From Qipengyuania gaetbuli (GTDB lineage Bacteria > Pseudomonadota > Alphaproteobacteria > Sphingomonadales > Sphingomonadaceae): a stretch of 64,000 nt of DNA. The position numbers and the translations under genes are program-made. Positions 40,840 through 53,967 of the stretch are shown piece by piece. Positions within the stretch are counted from its first letter, which is position 1. Each line of letters opens with the position of its first letter. The stretch spans positions 2,046,001 to 2,110,000 of the forward strand of contig NZ_WTYF01000004.1 in the NCBI RefSeq assembly GCF_009827315.1, written 5' to 3'. A model generated the notes under the pieces. That model searched no databases. It was not told where the DNA came from and was given only the letters and a program-made list of their open reading frames with translations.

Positions 40840-40900
40840 GGGGGCGTTTCGCTCCCCACCGCTTCCGCCCGAAAGAATTAACCCGACAGGGATTTAAGTC

Positions 40901-45229
<4,329 letters not shown>

Positions 45230-45253
45230 GCCCCCGTTCATCGCAACAAATTG

Positions 45254-45291
45254 AAAAGGCCCCGGAAGTCATCGCTTCCGGGGCCTTTTTC
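45254..45291 (+). terminator. rho-independent terminator after rpoC
   Basis: A 15-bp perfect stem (arms 45254-45268 and 45275-45289) with a six-base loop and a run of five T, ideal for a rho-independent terminator at the end of rpoBC. The A-rich 5' arm suggests it may also work in the minus direction. Confidence 0.95.
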
Positions 45292-45324
45292 TATCCGCGC
45301 TCCGGATAGTTCGGGGAGTGTCCG

Positions 45325-46086
45325 ATGCGAGTAGCTGCTGTCCTTGCCGCCCTTGGCCTCCTGGCTTGTTCGCCCGCACCGGAAGATGCACCGGCCAGCG
45401 CTGGGCCTGCCATTGACGGCGATTATGTCGTCACCTTCGTCAATGAAGAGACCCCGCTCATCGGCATCGAAGGCTACCAGCCGACGATCACCTTTTCGGG
45501 CAACCGCATCCATTTCCAGTCGCAGTGCATCTACGACGACTGGTCTTTCGACCGCGCGGGCGAGGGCATCGAGACCGGCGAATGGGACTATGTCGAACCG
45601 CCTGCCATGTGCGCGCGCAGCTATGCGCCGGGCGAGGAGGCGATCGTCGCCGCTATCGACAAGGCGACGATCATCCGGCCGGTGCGGGGCGGGCTCTGGC
45701 TGTCGGGTCCGGGCGGGACGGTCCAGCTCGAACGCATTCCCGACCCCGCACAGGTCGCTGCGCGCGCGGTGAACCTTCGCGGATCGTGGGATCTCGTCGG
45801 CCTCGACGGCAAATCCCTTGCGGAGCCGATCCCGCTGGAAGCGAATTTCGATCAGGTCTGGTGGGAACCCGGCTGTGCCGGCCAGTCGGTCCGCTACATG
45901 ATCGACGGCGCGCGATTCGACCTCATGGACCACAAGTCGCCGGAAACGGTCTGCGACATCGGTTTCCCCGAGGAATTGCCCGCGCTCTGGCAGGCGATGG
46001 ATATGGTAGATACGGTGCGCGCAGACGGCAAAACCCGCGCCATCCTGTCGGGCAAGGGACACGAGGTAGTGTTGCAGCGCCGCTGA
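45325..46086 (+). CDS. lipoprotein with META/HslJ-like features
   Basis: A predicted 253-residue lipoprotein with a signal peptide and lipobox LGLLAC at Cys15. Two similar halves seem present: one around IDGDYVVTFVNEETPLIGIE, the other around LRGSWDLVGLDGKSL. Both resemble the start of META/HslJ domains, beta-rich modules often found in outer membrane lipoproteins. Conserved Cys pairs (near 71 and 95, and near 190 and 212) may form disulphides. A related shorter lipoprotein gene lies downstream of the GGDEF-EAL gene. Function unknown; the domain call is tentative. Confidence 0.65.
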   Translation: MRVAAVLAALGLLACSPAPEDAPASAGPAIDGDYVVTFVNEETPLIGIEGYQPTITFSGNRIHFQSQCIYDDWSFDRAGEGIETGEWDYVEPPAMCARSYAPGEEAIVAAIDKATIIRPVRGGLWLSGPGGTVQLERIPDPAQVAARAVNLRGSWDLVGLDGKSLAEPIPLEANFDQVWWEPGCAGQSVRYMIDGARFDLMDHKSPETVCDIGFPEELPALWQAMDMVDTVRADGKTRAILSGKGHEVVLQRR

Positions 46087-46194
46087 CAAGCAGCTGACAA
46101 TCCCCCGATCCGGAGCAGAAAGCTATACAGCGGACCGGAAATTCGGTTACACTTGAGCAGGATGCGCGCGATCCTGCGCACAACCGGGGGCCGC

Positions 46195-48537
46195 ATGGGA
46201 AGACCGAGCGCGAATAGCGAAGAGGTGCGTCGCCTGCTGCTGGTGCGGCGCTTGCGGGCAGTGACCGCGGGCAATACGCTCGCGACCCTTTCGGCCATCG
46301 CCTCCATTTTCGTGCTCGTCATCGCTTTCGACGAAGCGAAGATGCAGGTGCCGATCCTGACCTGGGCGGGTGTGGCCATCGGCCTCTTCTGCCTCAGGGC
46401 CTTCTATTTTGCCTCGCTCGATCCCGAGATCGGCGATGCCGCCTCGTTGCGCCGCGATTACCGCCGCGTGACCGCGGCGATGATGGCCTCAAGCGTGGTC
46501 TGGGCGGTCGGTTTCGTACTCCTTGCCCTGATTGCGCAGGGGCTGGAAATCGCGACGCTGGCGGTCGTCGGTACCGCGATGATGGTCGGGGTGCTGCTGA
46601 TCCACCGCGCCGCCCCGCAGGCTGGCTATGTCCATATCGTCATGCTGCTGGGCGGGCTCCTCACTGCTTCATGGCTTGCCATCGGCATCGCGGCGGCGCC
46701 GGTGGCGGCGCTGCTTGTAGTGTACGGCCTAACCTTGTGGCGCGCGGTCGGGCGCATGGATGCAGCCTTCGAGGCCGCCGTGGTGGCCGATATCGAACGC
46801 AAGGATGCCGCCGCGACGGTTGCCATGCTGCTCCATGATTACGAAGAGCAGTCGACCGACTGGCTATGGATCGTCGATAGCGATGCGCGCCTGCGCGAAA
46901 CCAGCGAACGCTTTGCCAAGGTGCTCGGCCTTGAAGCGGAAGCGCTCGAAGGCATGTCGCTGCTCGATCTCGTCGAACCGGGAGAGGAGCGGGAAGGGCT
47001 CTCGCGCTTCCTCGTCGAACAGCGGGCCTTCCGCGACCTGCCGGTGACCATCGCGGTCGAGGGGGAACGGCGCTTCTGGCAATTGTCGGGCCGTCCGCGG
47101 ATGGACGGCACGATGAGCGGGATTGCCCGCGACGTCACGTCGGCGCGGCTGATCGAACAGCGCGTCACCTTCATGGCGCACTACGACAACCTCACGAACC
47201 TCGCCAACCGCTACCTCTTCAACGAGCGGCTGCGCGAACTGCTGGGCGACAGCCGGTCGCGCGGGGCGAACATCGCGCTGTTTTATCTCGATCTTGACGA
47301 TTTCAAGGCGATCAACGACACGCGCGGCCACCTTATCGGCGACCGCCTGCTGCGCGAGGTGGGCGAGAGGCTTGCAGGCGAGGTTCGCCAGCAGGATCTC
47401 GTCGCCCGGCTCGGCGGGGACGAATTTGCCGTGCTGATCGAAACGCGCGCAGGCGACGGCCTGCTGATCGAGCGGGCGCACCGCTTCCTCTCGGTCGTGC
47501 GCGCACCCTACGAGATCGACGGGCACAGCTATCGCGTCTCCACCAGCGTGGGAGTGGCGCGCTGCCTCGAAGGTGATTGCGACGCCGAGGAACTGATGCG
47601 CCGCGCGGACCTTGCGCTCTATGCGGCCAAGAACAAGGGGCGCGACAATCTGGCGCTGTTCGAGCCGCGTCTCGACCAGGAAGCGCGCGAGCGGCGCGAT
47701 ATCGAGGCGGACCTGCGCGAGGCGCTGGCGCGCGACCAGATGCGGCTGCATTTCCAGCCGATCATCGAACTCGATACCGGCCAGACCACGGGCTACGAGG
47801 CGCTGCTGCGCTGGTACCACCCAACCCGCGGCGTGCTGGGACCGGCGGATTTCCTGCCGGTGGCAGAGGATACCGGCCTGATCACGTCAATCGGCGAATG
47901 GGTCATCCGCCGAGCATTGGAAGAGACGGTCGGCTGGGACGGCGATTTCCGCATCGCAATCAACCTGTCGACCACGCAGGTCGCCGATGCGAAACTGGTC
48001 GCCGCCGTGTCGCAGGCCCTGCGCGCCACCGATTTCCCGACCGAACGGGTCGAACTGGAAATCACCGAACACGTGCTGATGGATACCAGCGATGCCAATC
48101 GCGAGACGCTGCTGGCCCTGCGCGAGCTGGGCGTGCGCATCGCGCTCGACGATTTTGGGACCGGCTATTCCTCGCTCGCCTACCTGCGCCGTTTCCCGTT
48201 CAACCGGATCAAGATCGACCGCGCCTTCGTGCGCGACGTGACGCATGATCTCGGCAGCCAGGCGATCATCTCGACCATCACGCGCCTTGCCGAGGCGATG
48301 GACATGGAGACGACCGCCGAAGGGATCGAGGACCGCGAGCAGCTCGACCTGCTGCGCAAGCTCGGGGTGAAGGAAGCGCAGGGTTTCCTCATCTGCAAGC
48401 CGATGCTGGCCGAAACGCTGGCGCAGGAAGACCCGGAGCACGGGGCGAAGATCACCCCGCCGGTCGATAAGGCGGTGATCGACTACCGCGCTGCCCGCAA
48501 GGCAGCCCTCAAGCGCCGCGGAGGCCAGGCCGCGTGA
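46195..48537 (+). CDS. membrane GGDEF-EAL cyclic di-GMP enzyme
   Basis: A protein of about 780 residues. Six or so transmembrane helices occupy the first ~190 residues, followed by a PAS-like domain (~200-310), a GGDEF domain with RLGGDEFAVL intact, and an EAL domain with YEALLRW, EITEHVLMD and DDFGTGYSSLAYL. Both catalytic cores look intact, so it could make and degrade cyclic di-GMP. The start is uncertain: ATG 46195 is preceded by GGGGG, but ATG 46162 and TTG 46153 are possible. The next lipoprotein gene overlaps its stop by four bases. It could influence the adhesin/LapG system, but nothing here shows a direct link. Confidence 0.93.
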   Translation: MGRPSANSEEVRRLLLVRRLRAVTAGNTLATLSAIASIFVLVIAFDEAKMQVPILTWAGVAIGLFCLRAFYFASLDPEIGDAASLRRDYRRVTAAMMASSVVWAVGFVLLALIAQGLEIATLAVVGTAMMVGVLLIHRAAPQAGYVHIVMLLGGLLTASWLAIGIAAAPVAALLVVYGLTLWRAVGRMDAAFEAAVVADIERKDAAATVAMLLHDYEEQSTDWLWIVDSDARLRETSERFAKVLGLEAEALEGMSLLDLVEPGEEREGLSRFLVEQRAFRDLPVTIAVEGERRFWQLSGRPRMDGTMSGIARDVTSARLIEQRVTFMAHYDNLTNLANRYLFNERLRELLGDSRSRGANIALFYLDLDDFKAINDTRGHLIGDRLLREVGERLAGEVRQQDLVARLGGDEFAVLIETRAGDGLLIERAHRFLSVVRAPYEIDGHSYRVSTSVGVARCLEGDCDAEELMRRADLALYAAKNKGRDNLALFEPRLDQEARERRDIEADLREALARDQMRLHFQPIIELDTGQTTGYEALLRWYHPTRGVLGPADFLPVAEDTGLITSIGEWVIRRALEETVGWDGDFRIAINLSTTQVADAKLVAAVSQALRATDFPTERVELEITEHVLMDTSDANRETLLALRELGVRIALDDFGTGYSSLAYLRRFPFNRIKIDRAFVRDVTHDLGSQAIISTITRLAEAMDMETTAEGIEDREQLDLLRKLGVKEAQGFLICKPMLAETLAQEDPEHGAKITPPVDKAVIDYRAARKAALKRRGGQAA

Positions 48538-48992
48538 GGGCGGCGCTACTGCTGGCGGCATTGCTTGCCGCATGTGCGCCGACCGCCGAAGAGCCGGCTA
48601 CAGAACCTTCGCCCGCAGCGGTCGAAGAATGGGTCGTCCCGGCAAGCATCGTGGGCGAATACCGCGTCGCCGGGATCGACGGAGAGCCGCTGGAGACCGA
48701 CTTCGGCATCGCGCTTTCGATCACGGAGGAGACGATCGGCTACGAGCCGCGCTGCCTCGGCTTTGCCTGGACCTACAGCCTCGAAGACGGGCGCGTCGAA
48801 ACACGGCGCGATCCTGCCTACGGGCCGCAACCTGCGCCCGGCGGCGGGACGGTGACGTGCCTGCCCGCCGTATCGCCGCAGCATCGCGCGCTGGCGGTTG
48901 CCATCGATGCGGCAGAGGAGGTCCGGCGCACTCCCGCCAATGCGGTGGAACTGCGCGGCGGCGGACATTCGGTCACGCTCTTCTCGCAATAG
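48534..48992 (+). CDS. small lipoprotein coupled to the GGDEF-EAL gene
   Basis: A predicted 152-residue lipoprotein. It starts at GTG 48534, overlapping the TGA of the GGDEF-EAL gene. It has a signal peptide with lipobox LLAAC at Cys14. The mature part begins GEYRVAGIDGEPL after an acidic linker and resembles one half of the lipoprotein encoded at 45325, suggesting distant paralogues. Two Cys (near 75 and 107) could pair. Coupling to the signalling enzyme hints at a shared role, for example an envelope sensor, but this is speculative. Confidence 0.7.
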   Translation: MRAALLLAALLAACAPTAEEPATEPSPAAVEEWVVPASIVGEYRVAGIDGEPLETDFGIALSITEETIGYEPRCLGFAWTYSLEDGRVETRRDPAYGPQPAPGGGTVTCLPAVSPQHRALAVAIDAAEEVRRTPANAVELRGGGHSVTLFSQ

Positions 48993-49019
48993 GCTGCGCG
49001 CTGCGCTATCGGCGCGGCC

Positions 49020-50366
49020 ATGACCACCATCACGCGTTTCGCGCCGTCTCCGACCGGGCGTCTCCATGTCGGCAATATCCGCACCGCGCTCCACAACTGG
49101 ATGCTCGCGCGAAAGGCCGGCGGGCGCTTCATGCTGCGCATCGACGACACCGATGCGGAGCGCAGCCGCGAGGAGTATGTCGAGGCGATCCGCGCCGATC
49201 TCGCCTGGCTCGGCCTCGAGCCCGATGGCGAGGAGCGCCAGTCGCTGCGCCTTGCCAAGTACGAGGCTGCGTTCGAGGCGCTGAAGGCCGCAGGCCGGGT
49301 CTATCCCGCCTACGAGACCGCGCAGGAACTCGAACTGAAGCGCAAGATCCAGCTGGGTCGCGGCCTGCCGCCGATCTACGACCGCGGCGCGCTCAAGCTC
49401 ACGCAGGACGAACGTGCGGCGAAGGAAGCGGAAGGCGTCGCCCCGCACTGGCGCTTCAAGCTCGACCATGACGAACCGATCACCTGGGACGACGGCGTGC
49501 GCGGGGCGCAGAAATTTGACGCTGCCCAGCTTTCCGATCCGGTCATCCGCCGCGCCGACGGCAGCTGGCTCTACATGCTGCCGAGCGCGGTCGACGATCT
49601 CGACATGGGCGTTACCGACGTGCTGCGCGGCGAAGACCACGTCAGCAATACTGCCGTTCAAATTCAGATGTTTACCGCGCTTATTGCTGCACAATATGCT
49701 GCAGCAAAAATGCCGCGTTTCGCGCATGAGGCATTGCTGGTCGGGCGCGAGGGGAAGCTGTCGAAACGCCTCGGCTCGCTGGGCTGCGATGCCTTCCGCG
49801 AGAAAGGCATCGAACCGCAGGCGCTGGTGGCGCTGCTCGCCCGTCTCGGGACAAGCCAGCCGGTCGAACCGATCGCCGAGCGCAGCGCGCTGGTCGACAG
49901 CTTCGACCTGTCCACCTTCGGTCGGGCACCTGCGAAATTCGACGATGCGGAACTGGAGCGGATCAATGCCGCGCTGGTGCACCAGATGGATTTCACATCC
50001 GTCGAGCATCGCCTGCCCGAAGGCATGGACGAGGCCGGCTGGCATGCCATCCGTCCGAACCTGTCGCACGTGCACGAGGCGGCCGACTGGTGGCGGCTCG
50101 TGACCGGCCCGATCGAGCAGCCGGAGTTTGCCGAAGACGACCGCGCTTACCTTGCAGAAGCTGCGCGCCGGCTCGCGTGGGGCGACGATCCCTGGCACGC
50201 GCTCACCAACGCGTTGAAGGAGGCGACGGGGCGCAAGGGCAAGCCGCTGTTCCTGCCGCTGCGGCAGGCACTGACCGGCATGGACCACGGCCCGGACATG
50301 GCGGAACTCCTGCCGCTGATCGGCGAGGTAGAGGCGCGTGCGCGGCTGGTGCGGGCGGCCGCTTAG
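49020..50366 (+). CDS. gltX: glutamyl-tRNA synthetase
   Basis: A 448-residue class I aminoacyl-tRNA synthetase that charges tRNA with glutamate. The HIGH-type motif is HVGN within RFAPSPTGRLHVGNIRTALH, and the KMSKS-type motif is KLSKR. Alphaproteobacteria commonly carry two gltX copies; this shorter type with HVGN fits one of them, so its tRNA specificity (Glu, Gln or both) cannot be fixed from the sequence alone. Codons around 49650-49720 are notably AT-rich compared with the rest and contain a perfect inverted repeat. Confidence 0.95.
   Translation: MTTITRFAPSPTGRLHVGNIRTALHNWMLARKAGGRFMLRIDDTDAERSREEYVEAIRADLAWLGLEPDGEERQSLRLAKYEAAFEALKAAGRVYPAYETAQELELKRKIQLGRGLPPIYDRGALKLTQDERAAKEAEGVAPHWRFKLDHDEPITWDDGVRGAQKFDAAQLSDPVIRRADGSWLYMLPSAVDDLDMGVTDVLRGEDHVSNTAVQIQMFTALIAAQYAAAKMPRFAHEALLVGREGKLSKRLGSLGCDAFREKGIEPQALVALLARLGTSQPVEPIAERSALVDSFDLSTFGRAPAKFDDAELERINAALVHQMDFTSVEHRLPEGMDEAGWHAIRPNLSHVHEAADWWRLVTGPIEQPEFAEDDRAYLAEAARRLAWGDDPWHALTNALKEATGRKGKPLFLPLRQALTGMDHGPDMAELLPLIGEVEARARLVRAAA
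49684..49707. repeat. 8-bp inverted repeat in an AT-rich patch inside gltX
   Basis: Arms TTGCTGCA (49684-49691) and TGCAGCAA (49700-49707) flank an 8-base spacer and are followed by AAAA. The surrounding ~80 bases use AT-rich codons unlike the rest of gltX. It may be chance, a remnant of recombination or an internal signal. Confidence 0.5.
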
Positions 50367-50476
50367 GCCTGCTGCAGTTCGAGCGGGCTTGTTCCGGAAG
50401 CGCGAGCGCTCTAGCGTGAGCCGATAACAAGCCAATTACGGTCGCAGGGTGCGCAGCTCTTCTAGGGAGGGAGACT

Positions 50477-51112
50477 ATGCCTGCATTTTCACGCCGTAAT
50501 TTCATCGTCGCAGGGGGCGCTGCCACCATCGCGGCACCCGTAGCCGGACAGGACCTGCTCGAAGTCCTCGGCAAATCGACCCCGCCGCAGCAGCTCGGCC
50601 CCTTCTATCCGACCGCAAGGCCGCTCGACCAGGATTCCGACCTGACCCATGTGCAGGGCGTCCATGGCACGGCGCAGGGCGACCTCCTCGATGTCTTCGG
50701 TGTGGTGACCAACCATGACGGCTCGCCGCTTGCGGGCGTGACGCTGGACCTGTGGCAGGCCAATGCGGTGGGTCGGTACATGCACGGCGGCGACCAGCGC
50801 GAGGAACTGCCGCTCGACCCCTATTTCCAGGGTTCGGCCGTGCTGGTGACCGATGCGCAAGGGCGCTACCGTTTTCGCACCATCCGCCCCGGCATCTATG
50901 CCTTCGGCGGCACCCCGCGGCCCCGCCACATCCATTTCGATATCAAGAGCCGGCAGGCGCGCCTGACCACGCAGATGTATTTCCCGGGCGAGAAAGAGAA
51001 CGCGATCGAGGATATCGCGGACGAATCGCTCCTCGTCGCACGCGCCGCGGACTCGCTCGATGCGGGCGGTGTCGAAGCGCTGCGCTGGGATGTGAGACTG
51101 CCTTACGGCTGA
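50477..51112 (+). CDS. exported intradiol ring-cleavage dioxygenase-like protein
   Basis: A 211-residue protein related to protocatechuate/catechol intradiol dioxygenases. The N-terminus SRRNFIVAGGAATIAAPVAG looks like a twin-arginine signal, so it may be exported folded with its iron. The Fe ligands are visible: Tyr101 in GRYMHG, Tyr141 after RPGI, and His151/His153 in PRPRHIHF. A good GGAGGGAG precedes the ATG. No other aromatic degradation gene is nearby, so the natural substrate is unclear. Confidence 0.85.
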   Translation: MPAFSRRNFIVAGGAATIAAPVAGQDLLEVLGKSTPPQQLGPFYPTARPLDQDSDLTHVQGVHGTAQGDLLDVFGVVTNHDGSPLAGVTLDLWQANAVGRYMHGGDQREELPLDPYFQGSAVLVTDAQGRYRFRTIRPGIYAFGGTPRPRHIHFDIKSRQARLTTQMYFPGEKENAIEDIADESLLVARAADSLDAGGVEALRWDVRLPYG

Positions 51113-51127
51113 GACAGCCGCGGACGA

Positions 51128-52615
51128 TCACCTGCCTTGGTATTTCTCCAGCTCGTCGCCGCTGACGGTGACGACGTGCATGAGATTGGTGGAGCCGGGC
51201 GTGCCGAAGGGTACGCCTGCGAGTGCGACCAGCTTGCTGCCCGCCCCGGCAAAGCCATGGCGCAGTGCCATGCGCTTGCCCTTGGCGATCATCTCTTCGA
51301 AGCTGCCGATGTCCTTGGTGGCCACGGCGTGCGCGCCCCACAGCAGGGCAAGACGGCGGGCGGTCTTCATGCTGGGCGTGAGGACCAGCATCGGCACGCT
51401 CGGGCGTTCGCGCGCCACGCGGCGGGCGGTGCTGCCCGATCCGGTGAAGACGGTGATCGCGGCGATCGAGACGGTGTCGGCCACGGTCATGCAGGCATGG
51501 GCCAGCGCGTCGGCAGTGGTCTTGTCCGGCGGCGTGTCGAGGAAGCGCACGCGCGGCAGGTAAGCCTCGTCCCGTTCGACCTGGTGGGCGATGCGGTGCA
51601 TGATGGTGACGGCTTCCTCCGGCCAGTCGCCGGCGGCGGTTTCGGCCGACAGCATGACCGCGTCAGCTCCGTCATAGACGGCATTGGCGACGTCGGAGAC
51701 CTCGGCGCGGGTCGGCGCGGGGCTCTCGATCATGCTTTCGAGCATCTGGGTGGCGACGATCACCGGCTTGCCGGCGGTGCGCGCCTTGTTGACGATCTGC
51801 TTTTGCAGCGGCGGGACTTCCTGCGGCTCCAGCTCCACGCCGAGATCGCCGCGGGCGACCATGATGCCGTCGGACAGTTCGATGATCTCGTCGAGCCGGC
51901 GGACCGCCATCGGCTTTTCGATCTTGGCGCACAGCGCACCATAGCCGCCCATCAGCTTGCGCGCTTCGGCAAGGTCTTCGGGACGCTGCACGAAGCTGAG
52001 GCCGATCCAGTCGACGCCCTGCTGCATGGCAAAGGCCAGGTCCTTGCGGTCCTTGTCGGTCAGTGCGGGGATCGGCACTTCGGCATCGGGTACGTTGACG
52101 CCCTTGCGGTCGGAAATGACGCCGCCGACCTCTGCCGAACAGAGGATTTCGTTCTCGTCGGCACGGATCACGCGTAGGCGGATCTTGCCGTCGTTGATCA
52201 GCAGGCGCTGGCCCTTTTCGAGCAGGCCGAACAGCTCGGGATGCGGCAATTCGACGCGGGTCTCATCACCCGGCTCGGGATTGCGGTCGAGCGTGAAGTG
52301 GCCCGAATGGCGGATGACCGCCTTGCCGTCCTTGAACTTGCCCACGCGCAGCTTCGGACCCTGCAGATCGGCAAGGATCGCGATGGGGCGGTGGAACTGC
52401 TTTTCCAGCGCGCGGATCGCGGCGATCGTCTCGGCATGGGTCTCGTGCTCGCCATGGCTCATGTTGACGCGGAAGGCATCGACCCCGGCCTTGAACAGGC
52501 GGGCGAGCATTTCGGGAGATCGGCTGGCCGGGCCCACGGTCGCGAGAATCTTGACCTTGCGGCCACGGGGATCGAGCTTGGGTGCGCCTTCGCGCTCTTT
52601 GTCGGGCTTTGCCAT
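51128..52615 (-). CDS. pyk: pyruvate kinase
   Basis: A 495-residue glycolytic enzyme that converts phosphoenolpyruvate and ADP to pyruvate and ATP. Motifs: ILATVGPASRSPEML at the start, FRVNMSHGEHETH, DLQGPKLRVG, the active-site Lys/Glu region CAKIEKPMAVRRLDEI, VARGDLGVELEPQEV and ATQMLESMIESPAPTRAE. The first ~18 residues are a charged extension. It stands alone on the minus strand, converging with the dioxygenase gene and divergent from the DUF1244 gene. Confidence 0.97.
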   Translation of the reverse strand: MAKPDKEREGAPKLDPRGRKVKILATVGPASRSPEMLARLFKAGVDAFRVNMSHGEHETHAETIAAIRALEKQFHRPIAILADLQGPKLRVGKFKDGKAVIRHSGHFTLDRNPEPGDETRVELPHPELFGLLEKGQRLLINDGKIRLRVIRADENEILCSAEVGGVISDRKGVNVPDAEVPIPALTDKDRKDLAFAMQQGVDWIGLSFVQRPEDLAEARKLMGGYGALCAKIEKPMAVRRLDEIIELSDGIMVARGDLGVELEPQEVPPLQKQIVNKARTAGKPVIVATQMLESMIESPAPTRAEVSDVANAVYDGADAVMLSAETAAGDWPEEAVTIMHRIAHQVERDEAYLPRVRFLDTPPDKTTADALAHACMTVADTVSIAAITVFTGSGSTARRVARERPSVPMLVLTPSMKTARRLALLWGAHAVATKDIGSFEEMIAKGKRMALRHGFAGAGSKLVALAGVPFGTPGSTNLMHVVTVSGDELEKYQGR

Positions 52616-52661
52616 GAACCAGCGCTATGGCAGGGCGGTGAGACATTTCAAGGACGATGAC

Positions 52662-52976
52662 ATGGTTACGAATGCACCCGACCCGCTCGACCGACTGCCC
52701 GATGACGTAGCGGCAGCAGCTTTCCGGCGGCTGGTCCGGCACCTGCAGCACCGCCATGATGCCCAGAACATCGACCTGATGGGACTGGCCGGTTTCTGCC
52801 GCAACTGCCTTGCCGACTGGATCATCGATGCCGGTTACGAAGGCGACAAGGCGCAGGCGCGCGAACTGGTGCACGGAATGCCGCAGGACGAGTGGAAGGC
52901 GACCCGCCAGTCTCCTGCCACGCCCGAGCAGCTGGAGCGCATGGAAGCCAGTATCGCGAAAAATCGCGTGGAGTAG
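52662..52976 (+). CDS. DUF1244-family protein
   Basis: A 104-residue protein of the DUF1244 family, which is widespread in proteobacteria without a clear function. The core is [20 protein letters not shown] followed by [10 protein letters not shown], where the CxxC may bind metal. I chose the ATG at 52662, with AAGGA at proper spacing; an alternative ATG at 52614 overlaps the pyk start. It lies divergent from pyk and 84 bases before the gapR gene. Confidence 0.88.
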   Translation: MVTNAPDPLDRLPDDVAAAAFRRLVRHLQHRHDAQNIDLMGLAGFCRNCLADWIIDAGYEGDKAQARELVHGMPQDEWKATRQSPATPEQLERMEASIAKNRVE

Positions 52977-53059
52977 CGAGTCGCCGCCTTCACCCCGCGC
53001 GGCTGGGTGGCTATTCGCACCGGCCAACCGATTCTCAAGATCACCGGAGTTACCTTCAC

Positions 53060-53296
53060 ATGGCCGAAGCCACCGACGACCGCCTGCGCCTTCTCATCGA
53101 GCGCATCGAACGCCTCGAAGAAGAGAAGAAGGGCATCGCCGACGATATTCGCGACGTCTACGCCGAATCCAAGGCAGTGGGCTACGACACCAAGATCATG
53201 CGCCAGATCATCAAGCTTCGCAAAATGAAGCCGGACGAGCGCAGCGAGCAGGAAACGATCCTCGATACCTACAAGGCCGCGCTCGGAATGGGTTGA
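53060..53296 (+). CDS. gapR: GapR-like nucleoid protein (DUF2312)
   Basis: A 78-residue helical protein with [36 protein letters not shown] and [19 protein letters not shown], closely matching the DUF2312/GapR family. In Caulobacter GapR binds overtwisted DNA ahead of replication forks and stimulates topoisomerases. Conserved Lys and Arg in the last two segments make the DNA-binding surface. A stand-alone small gene; the start at 53060 fits the family length. Confidence 0.92.
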   Translation: MAEATDDRLRLLIERIERLEEEKKGIADDIRDVYAESKAVGYDTKIMRQIIKLRKMKPDERSEQETILDTYKAALGMG

Positions 53297-53356
53297 TTTG
53301 CTTGACTTTCCTTGCGTATTGGTGTAGTAATACAGCAAATCAACAAGGAGAGCGGC

Positions 53357-53608
53357 ATGTCGGAAGTAAATCGCGGTGCAGGACTGGTCGGACTGGTCCT
53401 GTTGGGGCCCGTATTTATTGCCATTGTATCGCTGGTGGCGATGCTGTTCGGGGCCGCGGCGGGCTGGGCTGGCGGGCTCATTTTCCCGCAGGTTTTCGAC
53501 CGGCTGACCACGCTGATCTTCGGCGAGGCGATTCCCGCATGGCAGCTCGGCGCGATGCTGGGTTTCCTTGCGACCTTCCTTCGCGCATCCTTCCCGAAGC
53601 GCAAGTAG
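53357..53608 (+). CDS. small two-helix membrane protein
   Basis: A predicted 83-residue protein with two hydrophobic segments (residues ~10-32 and 62-78) separated by a Gly-rich turn and a short loop. The end is basic (FPKRK). A good AAGGAG lies upstream of the ATG at 53357. Its stop lies 10 bases before the YbjQ-like ATG, so the two are almost certainly cotranscribed. No family recognised. Confidence 0.72.
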   Translation: MSEVNRGAGLVGLVLLGPVFIAIVSLVAMLFGAAAGWAGGLIFPQVFDRLTTLIFGEAIPAWQLGAMLGFLATFLRASFPKRK

Positions 53609-53618
53609 GAGAGCAGGC

Positions 53619-53966
53619 ATGGCAGGACCCTGGAAAGACGCGCGCGGCGTCATCGTCACCACCACCCCCACGATCGAAGGCAGGCCGATCCAAGAATACA
53701 TGGGCATCGTCACCGGCGAGGTGATCGTGGGTGCGAACATCTTCCGCGACCTGTTCGCCAATATCCGCGACATCGTCGGCGGGCGTTCGGGCAGCTACGA
53801 ACGCATCCTTGCCGATGCGCGCAATCAGGCGATCGAGGAACTGCAGGCCGAAGCGGCCACGCGCGGCGGCAATGCGGTGGTCGGCATCGACCTCGATTAC
53901 GAGGTGATCGGCGACACCGGATCGATGCTGATGGTCAGCGCCAGCGGCACTGCGGTGAAGGTCTGA
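53619..53966 (+). CDS. YbjQ/UPF0145-family protein
   Basis: A 115-residue protein with [37 protein letters not shown] and [15 protein letters not shown], the ordered signature of the YbjQ (UPF0145) family. Members form ring-shaped pentamers and were once called heavy-metal-binding; their role is uncertain. AGGAGAG precedes the ATG at 53619. It forms a pair with the small membrane protein just upstream. Confidence 0.9.
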   Translation: MAGPWKDARGVIVTTTPTIEGRPIQEYMGIVTGEVIVGANIFRDLFANIRDIVGGRSGSYERILADARNQAIEELQAEAATRGGNAVVGIDLDYEVIGDTGSMLMVSASGTAVKV

Positions 53967-53967
53967 C

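Noticed and set aside
40840..40900. G/C hairpin between rpoB and rpoC as a terminator
   Set aside because: The stem is short and no T run follows, and rpoC needs transcription from upstream; at most a weak pause.
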